A stretch of 64,000 nucleotides of DNA. It comes from an uncultured Draconibacterium sp. Lineage in GTDB: Bacteria; Bacteroidota; Bacteroidia; Bacteroidales; Prolixibacteraceae. Shown here piece after piece: positions 52,365-59,809 of the stretch. Where the stretch lies: positions 412,001 through 476,000 of the forward strand of contig NZ_OY775906.1 of NCBI RefSeq assembly GCF_963675065.1. The letters are read 5' to 3'. A program made the translations under genes and the position numbers. The notes below the pieces were generated by a model. The model saw only the letters and a program-made list of their open reading frames with translations. It was not told where the DNA came from and did no database searches. How positions within the stretch are numbered: the first letter of the stretch is position 1; each line of letters opens with the position of its first letter.

Positions 52365-53561
52365 ATGAAACTGCTGATCGGAAGAATGTTACTCATATTG
52401 GTTATACTGCAGGCCGTATTGGGAGCCAGCTCGTGTAACAATAGAAAAGCGGAGAAGGTTATTTTAACTCCTCCGGCAGAAATGAACGATGGAATTAATG
52501 TGGGCACGCCGAATGATGCCAATATTGATGAGCGCTATATAAAAGATGCTATTCAGAAAATCTACGCCGGTAAATTTGGAGAGATACATTCCATGTTGAT
52601 CTACAAAAACAACAAACTGGTTGTTGAACAGTATTTCCCGGGACATCTGTATGCATGGGACAAACCATACTACTATGGCGACTACGTGGAATACGGTCCG
52701 GAAACAAAACACAGTGTTATGTCAGTAACAAAAAGTTTTGTGTCGGCATGTATCGGCATCGCAATCGATAAAGGTTTTATAAAAAGTGTTGATCAATCCA
52801 TTTTTGATTACCTGCCCGAACATCAACACCTGAAAACCAATAATCGCGAATTCATTACCATTGAGCACCTGTTGACGATGACCTCCGGCTTAGTCTGGGA
52901 CGAGTGGAGCGCCGCCCACGGAACGGAATCTACCAACGACATGGACCGCTTGTATTTCGATTGCGACGATCCGGTAACTTGTGTTTTAGATCGTGAATGG
53001 TGGGCCGAACCCGGAACATCGTTTACCTACAACGGTGGTGGCATTGTTATTTTGGGCGAAATTTTAAGAAATGCTACCGGACTTGATCTCGAAGAATTCT
53101 CGAAAAAGTATTTATTCGAACCACTCGGAATTAAAGAAGGCACCTGGATGAAATATCCGGATGGAGTAGTTGTTGAAGCAGCCAGTTCGTTGAGTGTTAC
53201 TCCGCGCAATATGCTGAAACTGGGAATTACTTACCTCGATAACGGAATGTGGAACGGTGAGCGCATGCTCTCTGCCGATTGGGTGGCAAAGAGCTCAACT
53301 GTTTACAAAAACAACTCCGGTATAAAGTTGCCCATCGAAGACTCGGGTAAAAACGGTTACGGCTACACCTGGTGGCAAAGCGATTTGTATCATAGTGGTA
53401 AAAACATAAAAATGTACCGTGCCAATGGTTGGGGCGGACAGGTAATTATGGTTTTCCCCGAGTTGGATATGACCGTGGTGTTCACCAGTGGAAACTGGGC
53501 CGGAAAATCGAAGTTGTTTAAATTAGTGCGTCAGTATATTCTGCCTTCAGTTGAAATGTAG
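52365..53561 (+). CDS. Class C beta-lactamase-like serine hydrolase lipoprotein
   Basis: This 398-residue lipoprotein has lipobox Cys24 (GASSCNNRK). The nucleophile motif SVTK is at 120-123 in HSVMSVTKSFVSACIG. The second motif reads TYNGGG rather than YxN, like NylB-type esterases, and the C-terminal GWGGQVIMVFPELDMTVVF segment is typical. It is probably a periplasmic esterase or amidase rather than a true beta-lactamase. It starts 107 bases after the acyltransferase gene, so the pair could add and remove acyl groups; this is speculation. Confidence 0.88.
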   Translation: MKLLIGRMLLILVILQAVLGASSCNNRKAEKVILTPPAEMNDGINVGTPNDANIDERYIKDAIQKIYAGKFGEIHSMLIYKNNKLVVEQYFPGHLYAWDKPYYYGDYVEYGPETKHSVMSVTKSFVSACIGIAIDKGFIKSVDQSIFDYLPEHQHLKTNNREFITIEHLLTMTSGLVWDEWSAAHGTESTNDMDRLYFDCDDPVTCVLDREWWAEPGTSFTYNGGGIVILGEILRNATGLDLEEFSKKYLFEPLGIKEGTWMKYPDGVVVEAASSLSVTPRNMLKLGITYLDNGMWNGERMLSADWVAKSSTVYKNNSGIKLPIEDSGKNGYGYTWWQSDLYHSGKNIKMYRANGWGGQVIMVFPELDMTVVFTSGNWAGKSKLFKLVRQYILPSVEM

Positions 53562-53612
53562 GGGAATGATCGATTTTGTCACAGAAATTAAAAGGATTAA
53601 AATAGATTTTAT

Positions 53613-53690
53613 TGTCATTTCGACGAAGAATGAGGAGAAATCTCTCAAAATTGAAACAGATTTCTCATTCATACCTCATTCGAAATGACA
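53613..53690. repeat. REP-like dyad repeat
   Basis: TGTCATTTCG at the left and CGAAATGACA at the right are perfect complements, with inner GAGGAGAAATCTCTC and GATTTCTCATTC segments also partly complementary. It resembles the TCATTTCGA family of intergenic repeats seen across Bacteroidota. Confidence 0.65.
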
Positions 53691-53738
53691 TCTCTGATTG
53701 TCTGTTCTTGCGACTAAAGCAATCTAAAACTTACAAAA

Positions 53739-54569
53739 ATGAAAAACACCTGTTCAACCAGAAAAGAAGCCCGTAGCCTCCTGTTTAAAGTGGGGTGCAC
53801 GGGTGCACTATTTGCGGTGGTAAATAAAAATTTCGGACAGCGCGACAGTGAAGTTGAGAAGGCAACCGGACCGTTATGTGGCGGAATCGTGCAAGAGGGG
53901 CACCAATGTGGAATGCTTTGGGGAGCCGCTCTTGCTGCCGGTGCCGAGGCAAGCCGAAGAACGAAAGACTCAAATGTTGCCACTTCGCTGGCTATTTCGG
54001 CTGCGCGTGATTTGGTCGATTCCTTCAATCAAAGATCATCGAGTGTGAATTGCCGCGATATTACAAACTGTAACCAGAAGTCGAAGCTGGGCATGATTAA
54101 GTTTTTTATTACCGGGAAACCGCTAAACTGTGCCCGCTTAATTGGTCGCTGGGCACCAAAGGCTGTGGCAACGGTAGAAAAAAGTTTGACTATAATGCCG
54201 GAAAGTTCAGATACTCCCATTGTAAGTTGTGCCAGTATTGGCGCCGAAAAAATGGGTGCAGGAAAAGAAAAAGCAATGATGTTGGCCGGTTTTGCAGGAG
54301 GAATAGGCTTAAGTGGCAATGCCTGTGGAGCACTTGGTGCTGCCGTTTATCTTGGAGCCGAAAAATGGTACAGCAATAATCCTGACGACAAACGTTTTAT
54401 CGTTCCCGGGGCAGAAGAAAAGATGCGCGATTTTCTGTTTGAAAACAGGGGTGAGGTACGTTGTAGTAAAATTTGCGGGAAAACCTTTGCTACTGCAGAA
54501 GAGCACTCGGAATATATTCGGAACGGTGGATGCGAAAAACTCCTGAATTTATTGGCCGGAGATCAATAA
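53739..54569 (+). CDS. Duplicated C_GCAxxG_C_C family probable redox protein
   Basis: This 276-residue, Cys-rich protein without a signal peptide carries the C_GCAxxG_C_C fold twice: in the first half (about 1-125) CGGIVQEGHQCGMLWGAALA and NCRDITNCNQ, in the second (about 150-276) GFAGGIGLSGNACGALGAAV, CSKICG and NGGCEKLL. Members are thought to bind a metal or act in electron transfer, but no activity is proved. Duplication of the whole module in one chain is less usual than single-domain forms. It is flanked by a REP-like repeat upstream and a DUF4382 gene downstream. Confidence 0.82.
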   Translation: MKNTCSTRKEARSLLFKVGCTGALFAVVNKNFGQRDSEVEKATGPLCGGIVQEGHQCGMLWGAALAAGAEASRRTKDSNVATSLAISAARDLVDSFNQRSSSVNCRDITNCNQKSKLGMIKFFITGKPLNCARLIGRWAPKAVATVEKSLTIMPESSDTPIVSCASIGAEKMGAGKEKAMMLAGFAGGIGLSGNACGALGAAVYLGAEKWYSNNPDDKRFIVPGAEEKMRDFLFENRGEVRCSKICGKTFATAEEHSEYIRNGGCEKLLNLLAGDQ

Positions 54570-54730
54570 TGTTTGTCATATTGAATTGTTAAAATGGCTT
54601 TGTGTATTCTGATTTTATTATGTGTTTAATACTTTTGATATGGATATGTTAATATAATCATGAGTTCAGAACTATCGATGTAAAACATTTTTGGTTCTGA
54701 TTCGTTTCTAATCCATAAACACAATCAATC

Positions 54731-55261
54731 ATGAAAAAAATTATTACAGCTTTTATTATTGCAGCTACATTTTTTGTGGCTTGCAGCGATGACGAGAACA
54801 ATGCCGGAACCGGTACGTTAAAAGTGCGTTTAACCGATGCTCCGGCCGAATACTCCGCAGTACTTGTTGATGTGCAGGGCCTGCGTATTAATGTTAACGA
54901 TGCCGATACTACAGAAGGCAACTGGATGGATCTGACTTTGGATACCATGGGCCAGATCGATCTGTTGGAGTTAATGGACGGTGTCAGTATTCAGTTATCC
55001 GATGACGAAATTCCGGCAGGTTACTTATCGCAAATACGTTTGATACTGGGCGATAACAACCAGCTTGTAATTGGCGAAGATACCATGGATATGGAAACTC
55101 CTTCGGCACAACAATCAGGACTGAAAGTTAATGTACACGACTCTATTGCCGATGGCGAAACGTTTAATATGATGCTCGACTTTGATGCTGAACAATCGGT
55201 AGTTGACAAAGGAAACGGAAGCTATTCGTTAAAACCCGTTCTAACTGTTATTAAAGACTAA
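54731..55261 (+). CDS. DUF4382 lipoprotein
   Basis: The protein has 176 residues with lipobox Cys17 (TFFVACSDDE). The DUF4382 pattern follows: GTLKVRLTDAPAEYSAVLVD, then LLELMDGVSIQLSDDEIPAG and YLSQIRLILGDNNQLVIGED, ending in FDAEQSVVDKGNGSYSLKPV. The fold is a beta-sandwich found in many Bacteroidota lipoproteins; its role is unknown, possibly in calcium or surface binding given the acidic loops. It is a single-gene unit closed by the terminator at 55286. Confidence 0.88.
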   Translation: MKKIITAFIIAATFFVACSDDENNAGTGTLKVRLTDAPAEYSAVLVDVQGLRINVNDADTTEGNWMDLTLDTMGQIDLLELMDGVSIQLSDDEIPAGYLSQIRLILGDNNQLVIGEDTMDMETPSAQQSGLKVNVHDSIADGETFNMMLDFDAEQSVVDKGNGSYSLKPVLTVIKD

Positions 55262-55285
55262 GTTTTAAAACAGAACATAACAGGG

Positions 55286-55314
55286 GAAGGTCGCTTATTT
55301 AGCGGCCTTTTTTT
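55286..55314 (+). terminator. Terminator after the DUF4382 gene
   Basis: The stem AAGGTCGCT/AGCGGCCTT has one wobble and a short loop, and is followed by a T-run. Stem design is shared with 40387-40418. Confidence 0.85.
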
Positions 55315-55458
55315 ATGAAAATCTGCCAAGTCAAATGTTTTGAAACGACTTCTTTTAATCCCGTACTTCGATTTGATTCTCTCCGTATATTATCCTACAA
55401 AAACAAACATAAACCCATATGCAACGTATAGAAAGTTAAAATCCAAAAATCCAACGTT

Positions 55459-56127
55459 ATGAAAACATCTACCCGCTTATTAGTTTTGGCAGTTTTTATC
55501 GTTTTTTCGTGCAGCTTGTTCGCCCAAACCATCGGGGTAAAAGCTGGTTACACCCTGTCTGATTTATTTCTGGAAGAAGATGGCGAATCTGCCAGCGAAG
55601 ATTTTAGTATGAGATCGGGATTTCATTTAGGACCTGTATTCGAATGGGATATAAATGAAGGCGCCGGCATTGAAACGGCTTTGTTGCTCACAACAAAAGG
55701 TATAAAAATGGATGAGTCGGAGTCGTACGAAGGAATTACGTATAATGCAAAGGCGAATGTTAACCTGTGGTACCTCGATATTCCGGTATATGGGAAATTG
55801 TATGCCGATGTTGGGCAGACACGGATTTACGGAATGGCCGGCCCGTATATTGGAATTGGGCTTAGCGGCAAAACAAAAATGGAAGAATCGGGTGGTAGCG
55901 AAAACTTTAGTGAAGAATGGGGTATTGAGTGGGGAGATTCAGAAGAGGACGATTTGAAACGTCTAGAGCTTGGTTTAGCAGTTGGCGGAGGTATTGAAGT
56001 TAATTCGTTTTTCTTTGAATTTACAAGTCATTTTGGCCTGAACAATATTTCACCACAATCCGATTATGATGTGATTGCCCGAAACCGTGCCTTTATGTTC
56101 TCGCTGGGCTATAAATTTCGGAAGTAG
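55459..56127 (+). CDS. Outer-membrane beta-barrel protein (PorT-like)
   Basis: The protein has 222 residues with a signal peptide (about 1-22, SCSLFA-Q) and alternating hydrophobic strands typical of the small 8-stranded barrel family: TIGVKAGYTLSDLFLEEDGE, SGFHLGPVFEWDINEGAGIE, LWYLDIPVYGKLYADVGQTR, and a final strand ending in Phe-Arg-Lys (MFSLGYKFRK). It is a general outer-membrane porin-like protein of unknown ligand. The leader CCAAAAATCCAACGTTATGA is nearly the same as that before the lipoprotein at 63104. Confidence 0.85.
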   Translation: MKTSTRLLVLAVFIVFSCSLFAQTIGVKAGYTLSDLFLEEDGESASEDFSMRSGFHLGPVFEWDINEGAGIETALLLTTKGIKMDESESYEGITYNAKANVNLWYLDIPVYGKLYADVGQTRIYGMAGPYIGIGLSGKTKMEESGGSENFSEEWGIEWGDSEEDDLKRLELGLAVGGGIEVNSFFFEFTSHFGLNNISPQSDYDVIARNRAFMFSLGYKFRK

Positions 56128-56427
56128 AACATAATTTTTCCGCTAACCACCAACAGGAATGAAAGTAATACGATTTTCAGCTAACCCTCTCTTTGGGGCT
56201 GTTAAAAAACTTTGAGCCAAATTTTGCTCTACTGCCTCTGCTATCCCTCGTTACAAACGATAGGTAGAGCTGGGAAGCTACCTATCACGTATAAACGGCA
56301 AAGCAATTTCCAAATCGTTATATTAAATAAGTTAATCCGGAGTTTATATTTTTTCCGGCTTTTCCGGAAAGAACAAATCTTTTTTCTATTTTAACCTATC
56401 TAATCGACCAAAATAAAATCAAAACCT
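56128..56427. other. Intergenic region of 300 bases before the xylanase
   Basis: It contains a partial dyad around GATAGGTAGAGC and AGCTACCTATC (about 56258-56288), perhaps an interspersed repeat remnant. I see no gene and no full promoter box. Confidence 0.4.
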
Positions 56428-57594
56428 ATGAAAAATACGATTATTCTTATTTTAAGTTTTTTCCTGATTTCGTCGTGTGCTCAACAAAAATCAGAACAAG
56501 CAGACGAACAAGCTGCGCCTAAGAGTTTAAAAGAAGCCTATGCCGGTGCATTTAAACTCGGTTGTGCCGTTAATAGATTTGTCATTTCGGATAGGGATAC
56601 GGCTACCCGAAACATTATAACCAGTCAATTTAATACCATCACGCCTGAGAATTCGATGAAAGCTGCCCCCATTAATCCTCGCCCCGGAGTTTATAATTTT
56701 GATCCGGCCGACCGGATAGTGGAATTTGGTGAAAAAAACGGCATGTTCATCGTGGGGCATACCCTGGTTTGGCACAACCAGACTCCTGATTGGTTTTTTG
56801 TGAACCAAGAGGGCAATCCCAATACTCCGGAGGAACAAATCGAGCGGATGCGCAGCCACATTGAAGCGGTAGCCGGAAGGTATGCCGGGCACGTAAATGC
56901 CTGGGATGTAGTGAATGAAGTAATTGATAACGATGGATCGTATCGTCCTACCACCTGGGTAAATGCAGTTGGCGACGGCGACAAAATGGTAAAATATGCA
57001 TTTCAATATGCCAACAAGTATGCTCCCGATGCAGAACTGTATTACAACGATTTTAATGCCTGGCGCCCTGAAAAGAGAGACGGCATAGCCCGCATGGTAC
57101 GGATGTTGCAAAAAGAAGGAGTCAGGATCGACGGTGTTGGAATACAGGCACATTGGGGACTGAATTTCCCAAAAAATGAATACATCGAGGCAGCCATCGA
57201 CACCTTTGCCTCATTGGGTTTAAAGGTTATGATAACCGAACTGGATGTTGATGTTCTCCCGCTGACCAAAGAGGGGCAGATTATCGGACAGGTGATGAGC
57301 CACCCTCAATTTCAGATGGAAGAGTTTGAGGAATTCCTCGACCCGTATAAAGACGGGCTGCCTGAAGAGGTAGAGCAACAGCTAACAGAAAGGTATGAGG
57401 AGCTGTTCCGGATTTTTTACAACAAACGGGATAAAATTGACCGGGTAACCTTGTGGGGATTGCAGGATAACATGTCGTGGAAAAACGGTTACCCCATCCC
57501 CGGCAGGACAAACTATCCGCTTCTTTTTGACAGGCAGAATAAAGCCAAGCCGGCGTTAAAAGCGGTATTGGAAATCCCGAATCAAACTTTGTAG
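56428..57594 (+). CDS. GH10 endo-beta-1,4-xylanase lipoprotein
   Basis: This 388-residue lipoprotein (Cys17, LISSCAQQ) is a full single-domain GH10 enzyme. The acid/base Glu164 lies in WDVVNE and the nucleophile Glu271 in MITELDVDV; substrate-site motifs NTITPENSMK, HTLVWHNQTPDW and GIQAHWGL are all kept. It cleaves internal bonds of xylan at the cell surface or in the periplasm. No SusC/D or other xylan genes are adjacent, which is unusual for the phylum; the GH127 arabinofuranosidase 2 kb downstream may act on the same arabinoxylan-type polymers. Confidence 0.95.
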   Translation: MKNTIILILSFFLISSCAQQKSEQADEQAAPKSLKEAYAGAFKLGCAVNRFVISDRDTATRNIITSQFNTITPENSMKAAPINPRPGVYNFDPADRIVEFGEKNGMFIVGHTLVWHNQTPDWFFVNQEGNPNTPEEQIERMRSHIEAVAGRYAGHVNAWDVVNEVIDNDGSYRPTTWVNAVGDGDKMVKYAFQYANKYAPDAELYYNDFNAWRPEKRDGIARMVRMLQKEGVRIDGVGIQAHWGLNFPKNEYIEAAIDTFASLGLKVMITELDVDVLPLTKEGQIIGQVMSHPQFQMEEFEEFLDPYKDGLPEEVEQQLTERYEELFRIFYNKRDKIDRVTLWGLQDNMSWKNGYPIPGRTNYPLLFDRQNKAKPALKAVLEIPNQTL

Positions 57595-57653
57595 TAAAAT
57601 GCTATTATTGGGAAGTTTAGCTCAAATAAGTTTCAAAACTGAAATAAAAACCT

Positions 57654-57700
57654 GCTCCCCTTGTAAGGGGAGCTCTCGACGGAGAGAGGGGTAAAGCCAG
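57654..57700. repeat. GCTCCCCTT/AAGGGGAGC palindrome of the interspersed type
   Basis: A 9-base perfect stem with a 2-base loop at 57654-57673 is followed by TCTC-GACG-GAGA and GAGGGGTAAA. The combination resembles an intergenic repeat found widely in Bacteroidota. It may also end the xylanase transcript. Confidence 0.55.
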
Positions 57701-57750
57701 TACAAAAAAATCCTGTTTTAATGGATGCTAACTACAATCCGGAAATTTGC

Positions 57751-57758
57751 TAATTTTG
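57751..57758 (+). promoter_or_regulatory. Candidate -7 box for the small protein at 57775
   Basis: TAATTTTG (TAnnTTTG) lies 16 bases before the ATG at 57775, which would give a very short leader. Confidence 0.4.
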
Positions 57759-57774
57759 CCGCAAAATTACAACG

Positions 57775-58122
57775 ATGGACATTTCAGGGAGCTGGACATA
57801 CAACGAAGATTTTGAATACGGAAACTCGGTAGGAGCGGTGGAACTTACGCAAACCGGCAACCAGGTAAGTGGGGTGTTTTCGTTTACCGAAGAGGTGGAA
57901 AATAACTACAGCATCCGGGTAACCGAAAAAGTAAAAGGCACCATTACCGATGGAAAACTCCTTTTGAAGAGCGTTGAAGTTAAAGCCATGCAAAACGGCC
58001 GCGAAATCAATTACCTGCCCAATACTTTTGAAGCACAACGCATTACCGAAACCCAAATTATAGGCTCAACCTACGACAGCGAAAACGTGTGTGGCGTGTT
58101 TGTGTTGACACGGAAAGCTTAA
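57775..58122 (+). CDS. Small cytoplasmic beta-rich protein of unknown function
   Basis: This 115-residue protein has no signal peptide. It begins MDISGSWTYNEDFEYGNSVG and alternates polar and hydrophobic residues in about eight strands (VELTQTGNQVSGVFSF, KVKGTITDGKLLLKSVEV, EAQRITETQIIGSTYDS), which suggests a small lipocalin- or avidin-like barrel. The start is supported by a -7 box just upstream. I do not recognise a named family. Confidence 0.65.
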   Translation: MDISGSWTYNEDFEYGNSVGAVELTQTGNQVSGVFSFTEEVENNYSIRVTEKVKGTITDGKLLLKSVEVKAMQNGREINYLPNTFEAQRITETQIIGSTYDSENVCGVFVLTRKA

Positions 58123-58418
58123 GTGCCTGAATAGGTTTGTCCGTCTTTTGCCCCGTACTTCCGGGCGGTGATCATTCGCGAAATATAAGAACAGGCTTTA
58201 GCCATTAATCAAAGAATTAAAGGCTAGTCGGTTATAGCTGTTATTTTGATTTGACCTTCTGAACTATTTTTCATAATTTAACTACAAATTAATCGATATA
58301 AACATCTAAGAACCATAAATTATTATCGGCTTTTAACGCAGAATAATATTCAGAATATAAGTATGTTGCAGACGTGCAGGATGATAGGGTATATGCGCAT
58401 CATAAACATATGTAAGTT

Positions 58419-59333
58419 ATGTTTCATACTTTCACAATAAGACCACAACAAATGGATAGATTTATAAAAAATATTGATAACCAAATAAAGTTCAATCAGA
58501 GCAAAAATATCTTTCTTGATAATTTGGATTTTTTTCAGTTTGCTGAAGAAACGGTTAAAGCTATTTCAAATATTGACAAGTTAAATCCAGATTCAAAGGA
58601 ATACTTAATTGATTATGCTACTGATAAAGCAATAGAAGAATTCTGCAGAGTAAATCAATACTATTCGTTTGACTTGAAAGCGAAAAATAACCTGAGAAAA
58701 ATTTACTCTGACTTATTTGAAAACTTTCGGATACGAACAAATTCGATTGAAGATATTTCAAAAATTCATTACGAAAAACTAAAAAGTTGGTTAAAGGAAA
58801 ATAATCCTTTCGCGGAAAAAATTTATAAAAAGGATAACGAGATTGTAAGTGCTGTTGCTTGTTCTGAATATTCGCCAGAATTGCAATTTAATATTTTACA
58901 GATTGATGTTAAGCAATTAATGCAACCGATTTTAGATATAGGTTGTGGTACCAATGGACATTTAGTTAATTACTTTATAGATCAAGGACTTGAAGTTTAT
59001 GGAATTGACAGATTTAAGTTTACAACCTCAAACTTAAAGACAGCTGATTGGTTGGAATACGATTATGGAAAAGATAAATGGGGGACAATAATTAGTAACA
59101 TAGGATTTTCAAATCATTTCTATCATCATAATTTGAGAGAAGACGGAAATTATATTGGATATGGGAAAACTTACGTGAGTATTCTGAATTCATTGAAAGT
59201 TGGTGGATGTTTCCATTATGCTCCGGATTTGCCATTTATTGAGAAATATCTTGATAAAAATCAGTTTGACCTGAAAAAATACGAGATTGACAAATACGAT
59301 TTTAAAACAACGATTATAAGAAAAATGAAATAA
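58419..59333 (+). CDS. Class I SAM-dependent methyltransferase-like protein in an AT-rich island
   Basis: The open frame of 304 residues starts at 58419; an ATG at 58452 (MDRFIKNIDNQIKF) is about as likely. A helical N-terminal domain (about 1-140) precedes a Rossmann core with motif I ILDIGCGTNG at 171-180 and an acidic residue in VYGIDRF, then NIGFSNHFYHHN and 'LNSLKVGGCFHYAPDLPFIE'. It could methylate a small molecule or another target; none is suggested by neighbours. Base composition is clearly more AT-rich than the flanking genes, and an attC-like dyad follows, so it is probably an acquired cassette-like gene. Confidence 0.72.
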   Translation: MFHTFTIRPQQMDRFIKNIDNQIKFNQSKNIFLDNLDFFQFAEETVKAISNIDKLNPDSKEYLIDYATDKAIEEFCRVNQYYSFDLKAKNNLRKIYSDLFENFRIRTNSIEDISKIHYEKLKSWLKENNPFAEKIYKKDNEIVSAVACSEYSPELQFNILQIDVKQLMQPILDIGCGTNGHLVNYFIDQGLEVYGIDRFKFTTSNLKTADWLEYDYGKDKWGTIISNIGFSNHFYHHNLREDGNYIGYGKTYVSILNSLKVGGCFHYAPDLPFIEKYLDKNQFDLKKYEIDKYDFKTTIIRKMK

Positions 59334-59341
59334 AGTACGAC

Positions 59342-59462
59342 GGCATAACAATGTATAAACAAAATAGGCGTGATAGTAGTAATTTCAAGGAGTGTAGCCC
59401 GCATCAAATTTGTGTCGGTTTGATATCCGTAATCGCCTACTTTGCATTTACTCAACGTTACC
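59342..59462. repeat. attC-like imperfect dyad after the methyltransferase gene
   Basis: The left arm (59342-59370, GGCATAAC...AAATAGGCG) and the right arm (59434-59462, CGCCTACTTT...AACGTTACC) are inverted matches: 17 of 29 positions agree, including the TAGGCG/CGCCTA core. A central ATCAAA/TTTGAT pair lies between them. The outer ends resemble the AAC/GTT core sites of integron attC elements but with mismatches. It begins 8 bases after the stop codon, as in gene cassettes. Confidence 0.45.
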
Positions 59463-59654
59463 ACAAACCCAAACCATAATTTTCGAAAACCAACTGATCA
59501 TAACCGTTCTTTATCTATCAATTTTCATAAAACAATAAAACTGAAATAAATGCTTTTAGCGGCTTCCGAATAACCATGAATATTAGTTATAATAATTTGA
59601 ACATATAGTCAAGTATTGGTAGGCCTATTATATCGGCCATTGCAACTTGTTATT

Positions 59655-59662
59655 TAATTTTG
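59655..59662 (+). promoter_or_regulatory. Candidate -7 box for the GH127 gene
   Basis: TAATTTTG matches TAnnTTTG and lies 148 bases before the chosen ATG (55 bases before the alternative start at 59717). Confidence 0.35.
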
Positions 59663-59809
59663 AAACCTGAAGTTGACGCAAGAGTCGAATCGCATTAAAA
59701 ACTTAAAATAGAAAATATGAAACGAGCATGTAAATCATTTACACTCGACAGAATGATTAAAAGAGGCGAGTTACATACGATACCGTTGAAAACAAGCAAT
59801 TTTAATCGT

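Noticed and set aside
52365..53561. True class C beta-lactamase (resistance gene)
   Set aside because: The second motif is YNG rather than YxN and the third motif is not KTG; the lipoprotein resembles NylB-type esterases.
56527..57153. 208-codon minus-strand frame inside the xylanase gene
   Set aside because: It is the antisense of a GH10 gene with intact catalytic residues; no motif is visible in it.
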